Source: Fereydounia khargensis | Lineage: Eukaryota; Basidiomycota; Ustilaginomycetes; Urocystidales; Fereydouniaceae | Length of the DNA stretch: 64,000 nt | Assembly: GCA_026413255.1 (NCBI GenBank) | Contig: JAOCZO010000007.1 | Span: forward strand, 431,003 to 495,002 | Reading direction: 5' to 3' | In this document: piece after piece, positions 31,218-40,865 of the stretch | How positions within the stretch are numbered: position 1 is the first letter of the stretch | Layout of the letters: every line of letters begins with the position of its first letter | Program-made: the position numbers and the translations under genes | Notes under the pieces: model-generated | Databases searched by the model: none | What the model was told of the DNA's origin: nothing | The model's input: the letters and a program-made list of their open reading frames with translations, nothing else

Positions 31218-33833
31218 ATGGACGACAACGACGATGGGCTGATGCTCAACTTTGCAGCTGCTTCGGCATCTCCGCGCGCTGCTCCTTCTGGCTCCAGGGC
31301 CCGAGGAGCAGGATTCCGAGCGGGTCAACGCCGACAAGCTCGAGCTTCGGCTTCAGCTTCAGCTTCTGCTCCTGTTCCTGCTCCTGCCCCAGCCCCAGCT
31401 CCAGTTTCTGCTACTGCACCCGCTCACACGCCATCAAGAGCGCGACCCGCCGCTTCGTCACCATCAGAACAGTCAGCCAACAAGCGAAGGAGAGTCGAGA
31501 CTGCGCAGCAATCAGACACAATAGTCACGCAAACGACTCGCCATGACTCCCGCCCTGCCTCGACCGCGCGTCCCCAGCAGCAGCGCCAACCAAACCCCAA
31601 CCGGCCTCCTCCTAAGGGTGGTATCATCTCCTCCCTCTTCCCAACGTACCGTGAGGAGGGCGACAGCAATGATAATGACGACGACCTCCCTTCTTCCACC
31701 GAGGTGCAGACACCAACCAACGCCCCCTCTGCATCTTCTGATTTTGCCTCACTCGGACTTGACCCTCTACTCGTGGCGCATTTGGCGACCAAGATGGCTA
31801 TCGGAACTCGACCCACTCCTATCCAGAAGCTTGCCCTGCCTCACCTGCTCTCTTCAGACACCTCTCGCGACATCTTCCTCCAAGCCCAGACTGGTTCAGG
31901 CAAGACGCTCACCTATCTTCTCCCCATCGTGCAGAGTCTCCTGCCCTTAGGCCAAGAGAGCTTCATCGACCGAAGTGTCGGAACACTCGCCATAATCCTC
32001 GCTCCCACCCGTGAACTTGCGCGCCAGATCCATGACGTGCTCGAAAAGCTCGTCAGTCTCGCACTCACACTCAAGGACGCTCCCGATACCTCTGTCCGCC
32101 GCACTCGCTGGCTAGTCCCTGGTCTGCTCTCTGGTGGCTCAACTCGCAACCACGAGAAGCAGCGCCTCCGCAAGGGATGCCCCATCCTTGTCTCTACACC
32201 AGGCCGTCTGCTCGACCACCTCCGCAACACGGAAAGCTTTGACTCGGGCAAGTGTCGCTGGCTTGTGCTCGACGAAGCTGACCGTCTCCTCGAGATGGGC
32301 TTCGAGGAGCAGCTCAACGGCATCATCAACGCCCTTGACGGCAGGCGCAGACTCGCCTGCTCATCGGCACGAGAAGCCATGCCTGGTTACGATGAAAAGG
32401 TCCCTCCAACCGACCCGGACTACATCGACGATGCCAACGTGATGGACTCGACCGGTATCTCTTGGTGGGCTCATCGCCGCAGAGTTGTTCTTTGCTCAGC
32501 CACCCTCGACGAGAATGTACAGGTACTTGCAGGCAAGACTCTCAAGAAGCCTCTGATTCTGCGCAGCGGCAAGGACACTGCTGCTCCCGCTGACGCTCCT
32601 GTCCTAGCCCCTGAGGCCGTGCCTGCGCCCGGCTCTGACGGAGAGAAAGCTCTCGTCCCGGCCGAGGACAACTCTCACTTCACTGCCCCTGCCCAGCTGG
32701 AGCAGCATTACCTAGTCACGCCGCCAAAGCTTCGTCTCGTATCTCTTCTTGCACTCTTGCGCTCGTACCTTTCCCGAGCCAAGAAGGCGCGACAGCAGCC
32801 AGGTGCTGAGGAGAGTGTCGAGGGAGGATCAGGACGTGTAATCGTGTTCATGAGCTGCACAGACAGCGTCGATTTCCATTGGAAGGCTTTTGGTGGCGTC
32901 AAGATGGGTGGGGATGATATGACCAATCAAGATGACGATGCGGCATCGGATTCTGAGACCAAGGAGCCAGAGGAGGACGCAGCGCAGCACTCGGACCTCA
33001 TTCCCGGTGTGCCTATCTTCAAGTTGCATGGTAGTATGAACCAGTCTGCGCGTATCTCTTCACTTCGGGCCTTCTCGAAGGCGACGAGCTCGACCGGCTC
33101 CATCCTGTTCTGTACGTCGGTCGCCTCGCGAGGTCTCGACTTGCCGGACGTCGGTTGCGTCGTGCAGCTCGATGCGCCTACGGAGGGGGGACTGGACGAA
33201 TACCTGCACCGAATCGGACGAACGGCACGTGTTGGTCGTCGCGGTGAGAGTTGGCTCATGCTCCTGCCGCAGGAGGAGGGTTGGGTGCCCTCGAGCCTCT
33301 CGATCGCGCCTGCGTCGGCGGAGCGCATCCTGCGCGCTGGCTTCGGTGGCGGCAAGGGGACGACCGAGTACCAGTCGCGCGCGACGGATGCCCAGCTCGC
33401 CTTTGAGCGCTGGGTGCTCCGTGCTGAGCCGCACGCTCAGCTAGCCCGTACCGCTTTCCTGTCCCACATCCGCGCCTACGCCACCCACCCGGCGAGTGAG
33501 AAGACGTTCTTCAACGTCCGCACGCTCCATCTAGGACACCTCGCCAAGGCCTTTGCCCTTCGTGAAGCGCCGCGCGCTGCAGGAAGCAAGGCCTCTGCAT
33601 CGCAAAGCACAACAACATCAGCTGCCGGTGCCAACGGCAAAGCCAAATCCAAGAAGGCGGCTGGCACGTCAGGCGACAAGAAGTCGTCTTCGGCCCGCTC
33701 AGCGTCAGATATCACCAGCAATTCCAAGGACGCAGAGGCACGCATGTACGCCAAGGTGCGCGAACTCGGCCGTCTCAGCCGACGCAATGGCGTCCTCGCC
33801 GCGCACGGTACCGATGACTTCCAGATTGCCTAG
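31218..33833 (+). CDS. dbp7: Dbp7-type DEAD-box RNA helicase, 60S biogenesis
   Basis: A single exon of 871 residues. A nucleolar ATP-dependent RNA helicase required for early 60S assembly. Motifs in order: Q motif GTRPTPIQKLALPHLL, motif I QAQTGSGKT (near residue 222), PTRELARQ, TPGRLLDHL, DEAD box VLDEADRLLEMGFEEQL (near 350), SAT, SVASRGLDLPDV and HRIGRTARVGRRGE (near 660). The C-terminal extension includes the DUF4217 signature HLGHLAKAFALRE, expected for Dbp7/DDX31. The N-terminus is a disordered Ala/Pro/Ser tail. The ATG at 31218 is the first in frame. Convergent with ctr9, with 100 bp between stop codons. Confidence 0.95.
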   Translation: MDDNDDGLMLNFAAASASPRAAPSGSRARGAGFRAGQRRQARASASASASAPVPAPAPAPAPVSATAPAHTPSRARPAASSPSEQSANKRRRVETAQQSDTIVTQTTRHDSRPASTARPQQQRQPNPNRPPPKGGIISSLFPTYREEGDSNDNDDDLPSSTEVQTPTNAPSASSDFASLGLDPLLVAHLATKMAIGTRPTPIQKLALPHLLSSDTSRDIFLQAQTGSGKTLTYLLPIVQSLLPLGQESFIDRSVGTLAIILAPTRELARQIHDVLEKLVSLALTLKDAPDTSVRRTRWLVPGLLSGGSTRNHEKQRLRKGCPILVSTPGRLLDHLRNTESFDSGKCRWLVLDEADRLLEMGFEEQLNGIINALDGRRRLACSSAREAMPGYDEKVPPTDPDYIDDANVMDSTGISWWAHRRRVVLCSATLDENVQVLAGKTLKKPLILRSGKDTAAPADAPVLAPEAVPAPGSDGEKALVPAEDNSHFTAPAQLEQHYLVTPPKLRLVSLLALLRSYLSRAKKARQQPGAEESVEGGSGRVIVFMSCTDSVDFHWKAFGGVKMGGDDMTNQDDDAASDSETKEPEEDAAQHSDLIPGVPIFKLHGSMNQSARISSLRAFSKATSSTGSILFCTSVASRGLDLPDVGCVVQLDAPTEGGLDEYLHRIGRTARVGRRGESWLMLLPQEEGWVPSSLSIAPASAERILRAGFGGGKGTTEYQSRATDAQLAFERWVLRAEPHAQLARTAFLSHIRAYATHPASEKTFFNVRTLHLGHLAKAFALREAPRAAGSKASASQSTTTSAAGANGKAKSKKAAGTSGDKKSSSARSASDITSNSKDAEARMYAKVRELGRLSRRNGVLAAHGTDDFQIA

Positions 33834-33933
33834 TCTAGTCTCCCCCTCTCCGCATGTATGTTCTGTAAACAGTCACACTTTGGTCAATTCAATCATTACT
33901 GCATGATAGACGGTGTAACTACTGTATGGTTTT

Positions 33934-36900
33934 TCAGGAGAGGAACATGTTCTCTTCGTCCGAATCGATCATATCGTTGACGGCAGGACGCTTTTTCTTG
34001 CCCGTAGCGACGGGGCCGTCGTCGTCCTCGTCGTCACGGACGCGCTTCTTGCGTCGTGCTTCCTTTTTGCTGCTGCGCTTCTTTTCCTTTTTGCGCTGGC
34101 GCTTTTGCTCGTCCTGTTGCTGCATTTCCAGGCCGTTCCTGACGATCTCGGCATCACCGTCCTCGCTAGACTGCTCCGAGGCGCTGTCCTCGTCGTTGGC
34201 GTCAGCCCCAGACTTTTTGGTTCGACGGCGCACCTCACGCTCCTGCGACACTTCGCGCACGTACTCGATGCGCGCCGCTTCTTCGCGCGCAAGACGGCGC
34301 TTCTCGGCCATCGCCTCCGCTTCAATACGGTACTGCTCCTCACGAGCCAGCTTCTCACGCTCGAGCGCGAGTTCCTTCTCCTTGCGCGCAGCGATCACCA
34401 CCTGGCGCTGCTGCTCGCGTTCCTGTTCCCATGCCTCTTGCTCAGCCAGCACCGCGGGTCCCTGCACCAGAAGCGTAGACTCGGCGTACCGTGCTCGCTG
34501 CTCTACCACCTCGGGGGTGATGTATCCCAGCTGTGCAGCCGTGCTGAGAGAGCCCGACAGACGCGGCTGAATCTCCTGTACTGTCGCAAGGGCATCCCGC
34601 AGCTCGTCCTTGGAACGCCGCTCGGCCGGCAGATCCAGCAGCATTTGAAGAGCACGGTGCGCCATGACGGCATGATTGTACGCTGCCTGGCGCCATTCGG
34701 GACCTTCTTCACGCAAGAGCGAGAGCGCACGTTCAAGGTTCGAGATCGCGCCTCGCAGGTGCACTGGGGACTTGGCTTTCATACCCATTGCATACTGAGC
34801 CCGCGCCATGTAGCCCAGCACAGCTGGGTTGGCATCCGCGTAGTAGCGACGCGAGGCCAGCTCGTATGCCTTGAGGGCACGCTCGAACTCATCCTTGAGC
34901 ATGAGCACGTGTCCCATGCAGACATGCACGCTGCCCTCCTCACGCACCTCGCGAAGCTTGCTCAGGATGGCAAGCGCTTCATCGGCGTTGGCGCGTCGGC
35001 GCTCCTCAGACAGAGCGTCGATCTCGCCAAGCGCATCCTCGGCGTACAGGATCGCCATGGACTGTGCAGCAAAGGCGCATCGCGGGTCCGAACCGAGCGA
35101 CTTGTCCATCAGGTCGGCGGCTCGAAGCATGCCCTTGGCGCGATCGGCTTTTGCATTCGGTCCTGGTGCAGCATGAATGGCAAGCTGGTAGTAAGCCCAG
35201 CCGAGACTGGCAAGCGTGTGTGCATCTCGTCGTCCTTCGTCGGCGGCAGCTTTGGCAGCCGCCGCACTGCCAAAGACATTCTTGCCCGCCTCGGGACCAG
35301 CAAATAGCTGCGCGGTAAAGTCCTTGATAGCGCCCCAGGCAGGGGTCGGGTTTCCAGGCAGCTCGCCGGCTAAGAAGCACACGTAACTCGCACGAGTGTC
35401 CAGGTTGCTGGGATCGGCCGCGAGCGCTTCCTTGAACAGGGCGTTGGCCGTATCGCGGACCCGTCGAATCTCGGCAGCTGCGGCCTCGGCGCCGGCACTG
35501 CTCGGAACCGGTGCCTTTGCAACCGTGAGGAGTGCCAGTCGCACCTTGGCGTCGACATACTCAGGGTGCACGCGCAGGAGCGCCTCGTACGCTTGTTTGG
35601 CCTGGTCCGCATTGCCGGCAACCTCGTTGGCTCGGCCAAGGTTGTAGCTTGCCATCACCTTGACAGCCTCAATGATGCGCTGAGTTTCGCCGTCAGTGCT
35701 AGTGCTCGAAGCGGCGCCCTCAATCGCGGATCCGAGTCGCGAGATGCCGCGGTTGAGTAACCAGCTGCGTTCCTCCTGTCTCTGTGCCTCGCTCTCGGGG
35801 ATCTCGAACGCTCGCAGCGCGAGAATGGCGCCGAGGTTGTTTTGGAGACTGGCGACGAGCGAGGGTGACGCGTTGCTGTCTGCAGCCTCGGCCTGCCTCT
35901 GAGCGAGGCGAAGAGCATCAGCGTAGGCCGCCGTAGCACGAACAAGCTCCTCGGTCTGCAGCAGGTTGGCAAACTCGACGTGGGCAAGAGGGTCATCAGC
36001 AAGCGAGGCGATAGACTCAAGCATGGCCTGGGAGAGCTCCTCGCTTCGGAGCACGTTGAGGGCATTGACGACCGAGCCGTTCAGTTGCGAGGTGCCATTG
36101 GCGCCCTCTTCTGGCATCTCGTCGGACTCTTCGCCCTCAGTACCGTGGACCTCAGTACGAGCAGCCTGAACAAAGCGAAGGACGCGGTCGAGCATGACTC
36201 GGGCGCGTTCAGCATCTGCGAGCCGCTCGGATGGCGAGGCACCGGGATGTGATTTTGCACGAAGGCTAGCGGCAAGGAGCGAAGGCTCGAGCATCTGGGA
36301 TGCCGAGGATGCCGAGGCGGGCTTGCTGGTCAAACTCTCGAGCGTGTTCATGGCCGCAAGCGCGTCACGGTTTGCCACCTGACACTGTGCAAGGCCAAGA
36401 ACGGCGATGGTCAAAGCTTGTGGGAGCTGCTGACCAGCACTGAGGCCCGTTCCAGGTGCTGACCCGGAGTTGCTTCGGGATAGGTCCTCAATGACACGCG
36501 AGTAGTAGCGCTGCGCCTGAAGTCGAAGTTCCGGGTTGGCGCTGTTGGCAGGCAACTGAGATGCAAGGTGGTTGGCGCGGGCATAGCAGAGCCATGCCTG
36601 GACAACAGCGGCGCGTGAGTCGGCGTACTGGATGGCATGTTCGCCGAGCTTGAGTGCGGTCGAATAGGAGCGTATGGCTTCGGACTCGGCAGCTGGGTCG
36701 TTGGTACGTATCGACTCGGTGGCCTTTTGAATAAAGTGTTCTGCCATGGCGACTGCAGTCATGGCGTTGCGCTTCTCGAGCTTCCAGGATTCCTGGAGAG
36801 AGGCCATGCCCTCAGTGTAGGCAAGGGCGCGGGCCTCGTTCTCGGTTCGCTCGACAAAGGCTCCGAACGTGCCGGGTACGAGACTGACAGGTTGGCGAGC

Positions 36901-37725
36901 GACGTTGAGGGACGAGATGGCTAGGAGGAGGTGTGCAGCCGCGTTGGTAGGGTTGACCTGGGTAGCGCGCTGCCATGCTTTGCGAGCGGCATTGTGGTTG
37001 CCAAGGCCCCAAAGACAGAGGCCAATACCAACGCGAGGATCGGGGCCCTTCCAGGCTGGCGGGTTGGGGTTCTGCGGATCCTTGTCGGCGCTGGCCTTGA
37101 TGAGGAGGATGACCTCGAGTCCCTGCTGGTAGAGCTTGAGGGCGGGAGCGTACTGGCGGTTTCGAAGAAGGATGCATGCCTTGCCCATGAGAGCGATGGC
37201 ATGACGTGGGTGCTTCTTGAGGATGCTGTCGTAGATTCGCTGTGCAGTCTGGTTGTCGGCAGTGTTGGTAGCGTGGATGGCCTTTGTGAGCTGGTTGATG
37301 TGGTGGGTGGGATCGATGGGCTGGGCCTGGTTGAGGTTGGGGATAATGTCACGGGCAAAGGCGTGCTTGGGCTCGAGGTTTGCGAGGTTCTGGTGCTTTG
37401 CATCCTGGAGAATCTGCTTGGGGGCGGTCGTGGTGCGCTCTAGAGCGAATGCGGCGAGGAGATTGTACAGAGGCAACGCATGGTGAGGCCGGGAGCGGGC
37501 CAGGACCTGGATGCCGCGTTGACAGATTATCTGAGCCTCCTCAGCACGGTTCTCGATCCAGCACTGGGTTGCGAGGCGGGTCCAGTACTTGGCCTCGGGA
37601 CGCTCGTCGACAAGAGCCTCGATGAAGACCTGGAGGTCGTCCGGCGGAGGGAGGGGGTCGAGGTCGACAGAGATGGACTCGTTCTGGGCGACAGGAAGGT
37701 CGAGTGACCTTCTCGCCGGAGCCAT
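33934..37725 (-). CDS. ctr9: Ctr9, TPR subunit of the Paf1 transcription elongation complex
   Basis: A single exon of 1,263 residues. Ctr9 is the scaffold of the Paf1 complex, which travels with RNA polymerase II and promotes H2B ubiquitylation and H3 methylation. The protein starts with the typical Ctr9 N-terminus (VDLDPLPPPDDLQVFIEAL) and continues with tetratricopeptide repeats through about residue 1000 (for example PRHAIALMGKACILLRNRQY and HPEYVDAKVRLALLTVAK). A charged coiled coil (EKELALEREKLAREEQYRIE) follows, then a Lys/Arg- and Asp/Glu-rich tail ending NDMIDSDEENMFLS. Length and order agree with Ctr9 in other fungi. The ATG at 37725 lies in GAGCCATGA on the + strand. Head-to-head with pdx2 (452 bp). 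Confidence 0.94.
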   Translation of the reverse strand: MAPARRSLDLPVAQNESISVDLDPLPPPDDLQVFIEALVDERPEAKYWTRLATQCWIENRAEEAQIICQRGIQVLARSRPHHALPLYNLLAAFALERTTTAPKQILQDAKHQNLANLEPKHAFARDIIPNLNQAQPIDPTHHINQLTKAIHATNTADNQTAQRIYDSILKKHPRHAIALMGKACILLRNRQYAPALKLYQQGLEVILLIKASADKDPQNPNPPAWKGPDPRVGIGLCLWGLGNHNAARKAWQRATQVNPTNAAAHLLLAISSLNVARQPVSLVPGTFGAFVERTENEARALAYTEGMASLQESWKLEKRNAMTAVAMAEHFIQKATESIRTNDPAAESEAIRSYSTALKLGEHAIQYADSRAAVVQAWLCYARANHLASQLPANSANPELRLQAQRYYSRVIEDLSRSNSGSAPGTGLSAGQQLPQALTIAVLGLAQCQVANRDALAAMNTLESLTSKPASASSASQMLEPSLLAASLRAKSHPGASPSERLADAERARVMLDRVLRFVQAARTEVHGTEGEESDEMPEEGANGTSQLNGSVVNALNVLRSEELSQAMLESIASLADDPLAHVEFANLLQTEELVRATAAYADALRLAQRQAEAADSNASPSLVASLQNNLGAILALRAFEIPESEAQRQEERSWLLNRGISRLGSAIEGAASSTSTDGETQRIIEAVKVMASYNLGRANEVAGNADQAKQAYEALLRVHPEYVDAKVRLALLTVAKAPVPSSAGAEAAAAEIRRVRDTANALFKEALAADPSNLDTRASYVCFLAGELPGNPTPAWGAIKDFTAQLFAGPEAGKNVFGSAAAAKAAADEGRRDAHTLASLGWAYYQLAIHAAPGPNAKADRAKGMLRAADLMDKSLGSDPRCAFAAQSMAILYAEDALGEIDALSEERRRANADEALAILSKLREVREEGSVHVCMGHVLMLKDEFERALKAYELASRRYYADANPAVLGYMARAQYAMGMKAKSPVHLRGAISNLERALSLLREEGPEWRQAAYNHAVMAHRALQMLLDLPAERRSKDELRDALATVQEIQPRLSGSLSTAAQLGYITPEVVEQRARYAESTLLVQGPAVLAEQEAWEQEREQQRQVVIAARKEKELALEREKLAREEQYRIEAEAMAEKRRLAREEAARIEYVREVSQEREVRRRTKKSGADANDEDSASEQSSEDGDAEIVRNGLEMQQQDEQKRQRKKEKKRSSKKEARRKKRVRDDEDDDGPVATGKKKRPAVNDMIDSDEENMFLS

Positions 37726-38177
37726 GATGGAGACGAGAGCGGATGATGGTCGTGGAGCGTGCGTTGTTGGGCGAATTAGGGAAGGATAGGCCGGGGTGTG
37801 TGGCTGCCTTTGGGTCTGTCTGCCCTTTCTCTCTTGTTTGGCTTTGGCGTCGCGCCGCTTCTGCTTCCCGCGCTGTCATCTCGGGCTGTCTCTGAGATCG
37901 GATCCGAAGTTGGCCGGTTGGGAAGAGTCACGTGCGCTCACCCTGGTCAATTTATAGTCAGTCCCCTCCGCCGTGCAAACGACTTTCGAGTCAGCTCCGT
38001 CCAAACGAGCGGCTCAGCCCGAGCCGAGTTCAAATGGGGCTAATTTAAGGTGAGAGGGAGTGTCAACCAGGAAGCACCAATTCCACTCCTATCTTCCAAG
38101 GCGCAACCCTTGCACATCTCGACTCGGACACGTCTCACCCTTTTACCTTCTCGCCTCCAAGGTTTTTCTTCCCGAGG
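37726..38177. promoter_or_regulatory. Divergent promoter between ctr9 and pdx2
   Basis: 452 bp of head-to-head intergenic DNA. No repeats, RNA genes or extra coding sequence recognised. Confidence 0.45.
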
Positions 38178-39158
38178 ATGGCCGTCTCAACAGCAAGCGA
38201 AACAGCTGGCAGCAGCAGCAACACCAACGGACAGCAGGTTATCACGGTGGGCGTGCTTGCGCTGCAGGGCGCCTTCCGAGAGCATGCAACACACATCAAC
38301 AGGCTCAATGCGGCGGGCACGCTACCGGTACCCGTTCGATCTTCGCTCATCCGCACTCCCGAGCAGCTGGCCGAGTGTGATGCGCTGATCATCCCCGGTG
38401 GCGAGTCGACTGCGATCTCGCTGGGTGCGGAGCGCTCTGGTCTGCTGGCGCCACTGCGCAAGTGGGTGCGGGAGGGCAAGCCCGTGTGGGGCACATGCGC
38501 TGGTATGATTATGCTGGCGCGCGAGGCGAGTGGTGGCAAGAAAGGAGGGCAGCAGCTGCTGGGTGGCGTGGATGTGCGCGTGGGGAGAAACGGGTTCGGC
38601 TCGCAGGTCGACTCGTTCGAGACGCCGCTGCACATCAAGGGCATCGGCGCGGACCCGTTCAATGGTGTCTTTATCCGCGCTCCCGTTGTCGACTCGTTGC
38701 TGCTCACAGAGGATTTGGAGCGCGTGCCAGTCGACCAGCCTACAGACGTATCGGTCGCAGCGGTCGCAGCGGTCGCAGCGGTCGCAGCAGCGTCGGATGT
38801 TCCGAGTGCGCAGCAATCGCAACCACAGCCAGTGCGGCTGGTCGTCGCGCCTCCGCTGTCTGACGAGACTGATCCTGTGGCCGCCGCACGCTCCCGTCCA
38901 CCGCTCGAGATTCTCGCCTCGCTGCCCGAGCCCGTGATGCCCAACCCGCGCAACAATGCTACGACGCCTCCTTCAGCCACTGCTGCCTCGCCCTCGCCCA
39001 GCGCTGTCTCTGTCCCGGACCGCCCCGAGTTTGACAACCAGATTGTGGCGTTGCGACAGGGCAAGATTCTGGTGACCAGCTTCCACCCCGAGCTCACTAC
39101 CGACACGCGGCTGCACGAGTTGTTTGTGTCCAAGATTGTGCTCGGTGGCAAAAAGTAG
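38178..39158 (+). CDS. pdx2: Pyridoxal 5'-phosphate synthase glutaminase subunit (Pdx2/Sno)
   Basis: A class-I glutamine amidotransferase that frees ammonia from glutamine and passes it to Pdx1/Snz for vitamin B6 synthesis. 326 residues, single exon. Start block VGVLALQGAFREHATHINRL; nucleophile region PVWGTCAGM with Cys107; LIIPGGESTAIS (oxyanion and substrate site); and the catalytic His-Glu in TSFHPELTT (His303, Glu305). The family is normally about 190-220 residues. The excess is an insertion at about residues 188-285, rich in Val/Ala, Pro and Ser, between FIRAPVV and the final strand. It includes exact 9-base repeats (about 38754-38790) encoding VAA units. All catalytic residues are kept, so the enzyme should work. 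Pdx1 is not in the window. Confidence 0.93.
   Translation: MAVSTASETAGSSSNTNGQQVITVGVLALQGAFREHATHINRLNAAGTLPVPVRSSLIRTPEQLAECDALIIPGGESTAISLGAERSGLLAPLRKWVREGKPVWGTCAGMIMLAREASGGKKGGQQLLGGVDVRVGRNGFGSQVDSFETPLHIKGIGADPFNGVFIRAPVVDSLLLTEDLERVPVDQPTDVSVAAVAAVAAVAAASDVPSAQQSQPQPVRLVVAPPLSDETDPVAAARSRPPLEILASLPEPVMPNPRNNATTPPSATAASPSPSAVSVPDRPEFDNQIVALRQGKILVTSFHPELTTDTRLHELFVSKIVLGGKK
38754..38790 (+). repeat. 9-base tandem repeat inside pdx2
   Basis: About four copies of GGTCGCAGC-type 9-mers, in frame, encoding Val-Ala-Ala units inside the non-catalytic insertion. Likely length-variable among strains. Confidence 0.8.
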
Positions 39159-39524
39159 CAGGAGCAGCGTAGCCAGCACCCCTTTTCTCTGCATCTATTA
39201 GAGTACTGTTCTGTAAATTTGAATAGAACGCACTTTCTACACGCACGCAACGCAACCCAACCCGACGCAAGCACGCTGTGGGGTCGAGCTTCGGGAGTCG
39301 GGACATTTCGGTCAACTTGCATGCAGTACAGTACAGCACTGTACTGTACTGAAATTTTCTGGTGGGCTGGGGCAGGGCTACCTGACGCAGGGTTCTGATC
39401 ACGTGATGCTGGAAATTTTTTTGTTTCGCTCGCGGCTGCTTTTAGGAAGGGCGACTTGTGTGTTGCTGGACACCAGGACACCATTGCTTTACTCGATTCG
39501 ACCTTCGACCTCACATTGAGCGCC
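39159..39524. other. pdx2-hap3 intergenic region
   Basis: 366 bp holding the pdx2 3' flank and the hap3 promoter. A perfect inverted repeat lies at 39324-39351; no gene seen. Confidence 0.5.
39324..39351. repeat. Perfect inverted repeat with 13-bp arms and 2-base spacer
   Basis: The arms CAGTACAGTACAG (39324-39336) and CTGTACTGTACTG (39339-39351) are exact reverse complements with only CA between them. It sits about 175 bases upstream of the hap3 start. It could extrude as a cruciform or be bound by a dimeric protein; each arm is the same pentamer family seen elsewhere in the window. Confidence 0.85.
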
Positions 39525-40166
39525 ATGAGTCAAGATACGCCCGCGCCCGAGGGAACGGGAACGGGAACGGGAACGGGAGGTAGTCGGGGTGCCTCGCCGC
39601 CAGTCAACCCGACCAACCACCCGTTGTACCAGTCGCTCTTCCCACCGGCGGACCTGCCGATTGCCAACATTTCGCGCATCATGAAGCGTTCCTTGCCGGA
39701 GAACGCCAAAATCGCCAAGGACGCCAAGGAGTGCGTGCAGGACTGCGTGTCCGAGCTGATCAGCTTTATCACCTCGGAAGCGAGCGACAAGTGCGCAGCG
39801 GAGAAGCGCAAGACGATCAATGGCGACGACATCCTGTACGCCATGCGCGTGCTTGGCTTTGACAACTATGAAGAGGTACTCAAGGTCTATCTTAGCAGAT
39901 ACCGCCTGGTAAGTCGCCAGCAAGCAATATCTTAACGTGCGTGTCTTGAGGACGAGAAACTCATGAATGTGGCTACCTTGTCCCATTGCACATTGCAGGC
40001 ACAGGAGAGCAACCCAAGAGCCAGGAAACGCGCCAACAAGGCCGGAGGAGCGGGCGAGGACGCGGAGAGCGAAGCTGACGACCACGCCGAGGCGGACGAC
40101 AAGCATGACGACGAGGACCAGTACCAAGACCATGACCAGGACCAGGCGGCCGATGCGAACCTATAA
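39525..40166 (+). CDS. hap3: Hap3/NF-YB histone-fold subunit of the CCAAT-binding complex
   Basis: Two exons (39525-39908, 39999-40166), 183 residues. It pairs with Hap5/NF-YC and Hap2/NF-YA to bind CCAAT boxes. The histone fold spans about residues 43-128: [72 protein letters not shown]. This is NF-YB rather than Dr1 or Dpb4. An N-terminal Gly-Thr repeat (codons from 39551, GGGAAC units) precedes it. The second exon encodes a tail rich in Asp, Glu, His and Gln ([17 protein letters not shown]), unusually acidic for NF-YB and possibly an activation or interaction segment. The start ATG at 39525 is the first in the frame. Confidence 0.94.
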
Positions 40167-40404
40167 TACTGCCTCCCTCTTGCTCTCTCTCTGCTCTGCC
40201 TCTCGTCTATTGTTATTATCAACCCAACCCAACCAACCCAAACCCCCCCCTGTACTCTGTACTCTACCTTTCCTCGCCAAGCACTGTAATGTACCAACAG
40301 TTTGAATCGATACTGTAGATCTCCACCTCCGGCTCGGCTCCGGCCACGGCTCCCGACGCGTCACGTGGTTCCACTCTGGCCCTGAAGCCAAGAGAGGGGC
40401 CCAT

Positions 40405-40439
<35 letters not shown>

Positions 40440-40515
40440 GTATGGAAACGAAACAGCGGACCGATACTCGTCGTCATTACCATCCTACCACCAACCACAT
40501 ATACGATACGGCACC
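40167..40515. other. hap3-V0 subunit f intergenic region with CA microsatellite
   Basis: 349 bp with no gene. It contains a C-run near 40243-40250 and a (CA)n repeat of about 31 bases at 40406-40436, ending about 80 bases upstream of the next start codon. Confidence 0.6.
40406..40436 (+). repeat. (CA)15 microsatellite
   Basis: An uninterrupted CA dinucleotide run in the promoter or leader of the V-ATPase subunit f gene. A likely polymorphic locus. Confidence 0.95.
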
Positions 40516-40865
40516 ATGTCACGACCACTAGTATCCATCGGCCTAGGTAAGCCAAGCCCAGACCCCAGACCATTTCCACATCTCACCTGCGCAACCGTAT
40601 TGCTTGATACTCACGTGGCTCTCCTGCACACTACACAGCCAGCTGCTGTACCGTCGTGTCCATCTTTGGCGCTGCCACACTCGCCATCTTCGGCTATGGA
40701 TTCCAGCACAACTGGCCCGCTCTCATGGGAAGCACCGAGGACCCACGCGATGGCGTCGCCGTCGGAAACACGTGCTACATTGCCTCCATCATCTATCTCG
40801 CCCTCATCGCCTTCTGCACATGCCAGGTCGGCGTCCATCGCAGGTATAGCCGCATCCAGCTATAG
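40516..40865 (+). CDS. V-ATPase V0 subunit f (yeast YPR170W-B family)
   Basis: Two exons (40516-40546, 40639-40865) join to 85 residues, the same size as the yeast protein. It begins MSRPLVSIGLASCCTVVSIF and has two membrane helices (about 12-32 and 56-76) joined by a loop with GSTEDPRDGVAVGNTCY, ending in the basic HRRYSRIQL. The starting RP-VS-G, the CCTV motif and the G-S-x-x-D-P-x-D-G loop are the pattern I know from the small f subunit of the membrane V0 sector, which sits beside subunit e against the c-ring. It is easy to miss in annotation because the first exon codes for only ten and a third residues. Vacuole or Golgi membrane location is expected. Confidence 0.85.

Noticed and set aside
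34105-35307. 400-codon + strand frame inside ctr9
   Set aside because: Antisense shadow of TPR-coding sequence; no domain recognised.
38135-39526. 463-codon minus-strand frame covering pdx2
   Set aside because: Antisense shadow of a gene with intact catalytic residues; the product is Ser/Arg/Thr-rich with no recognisable domain.
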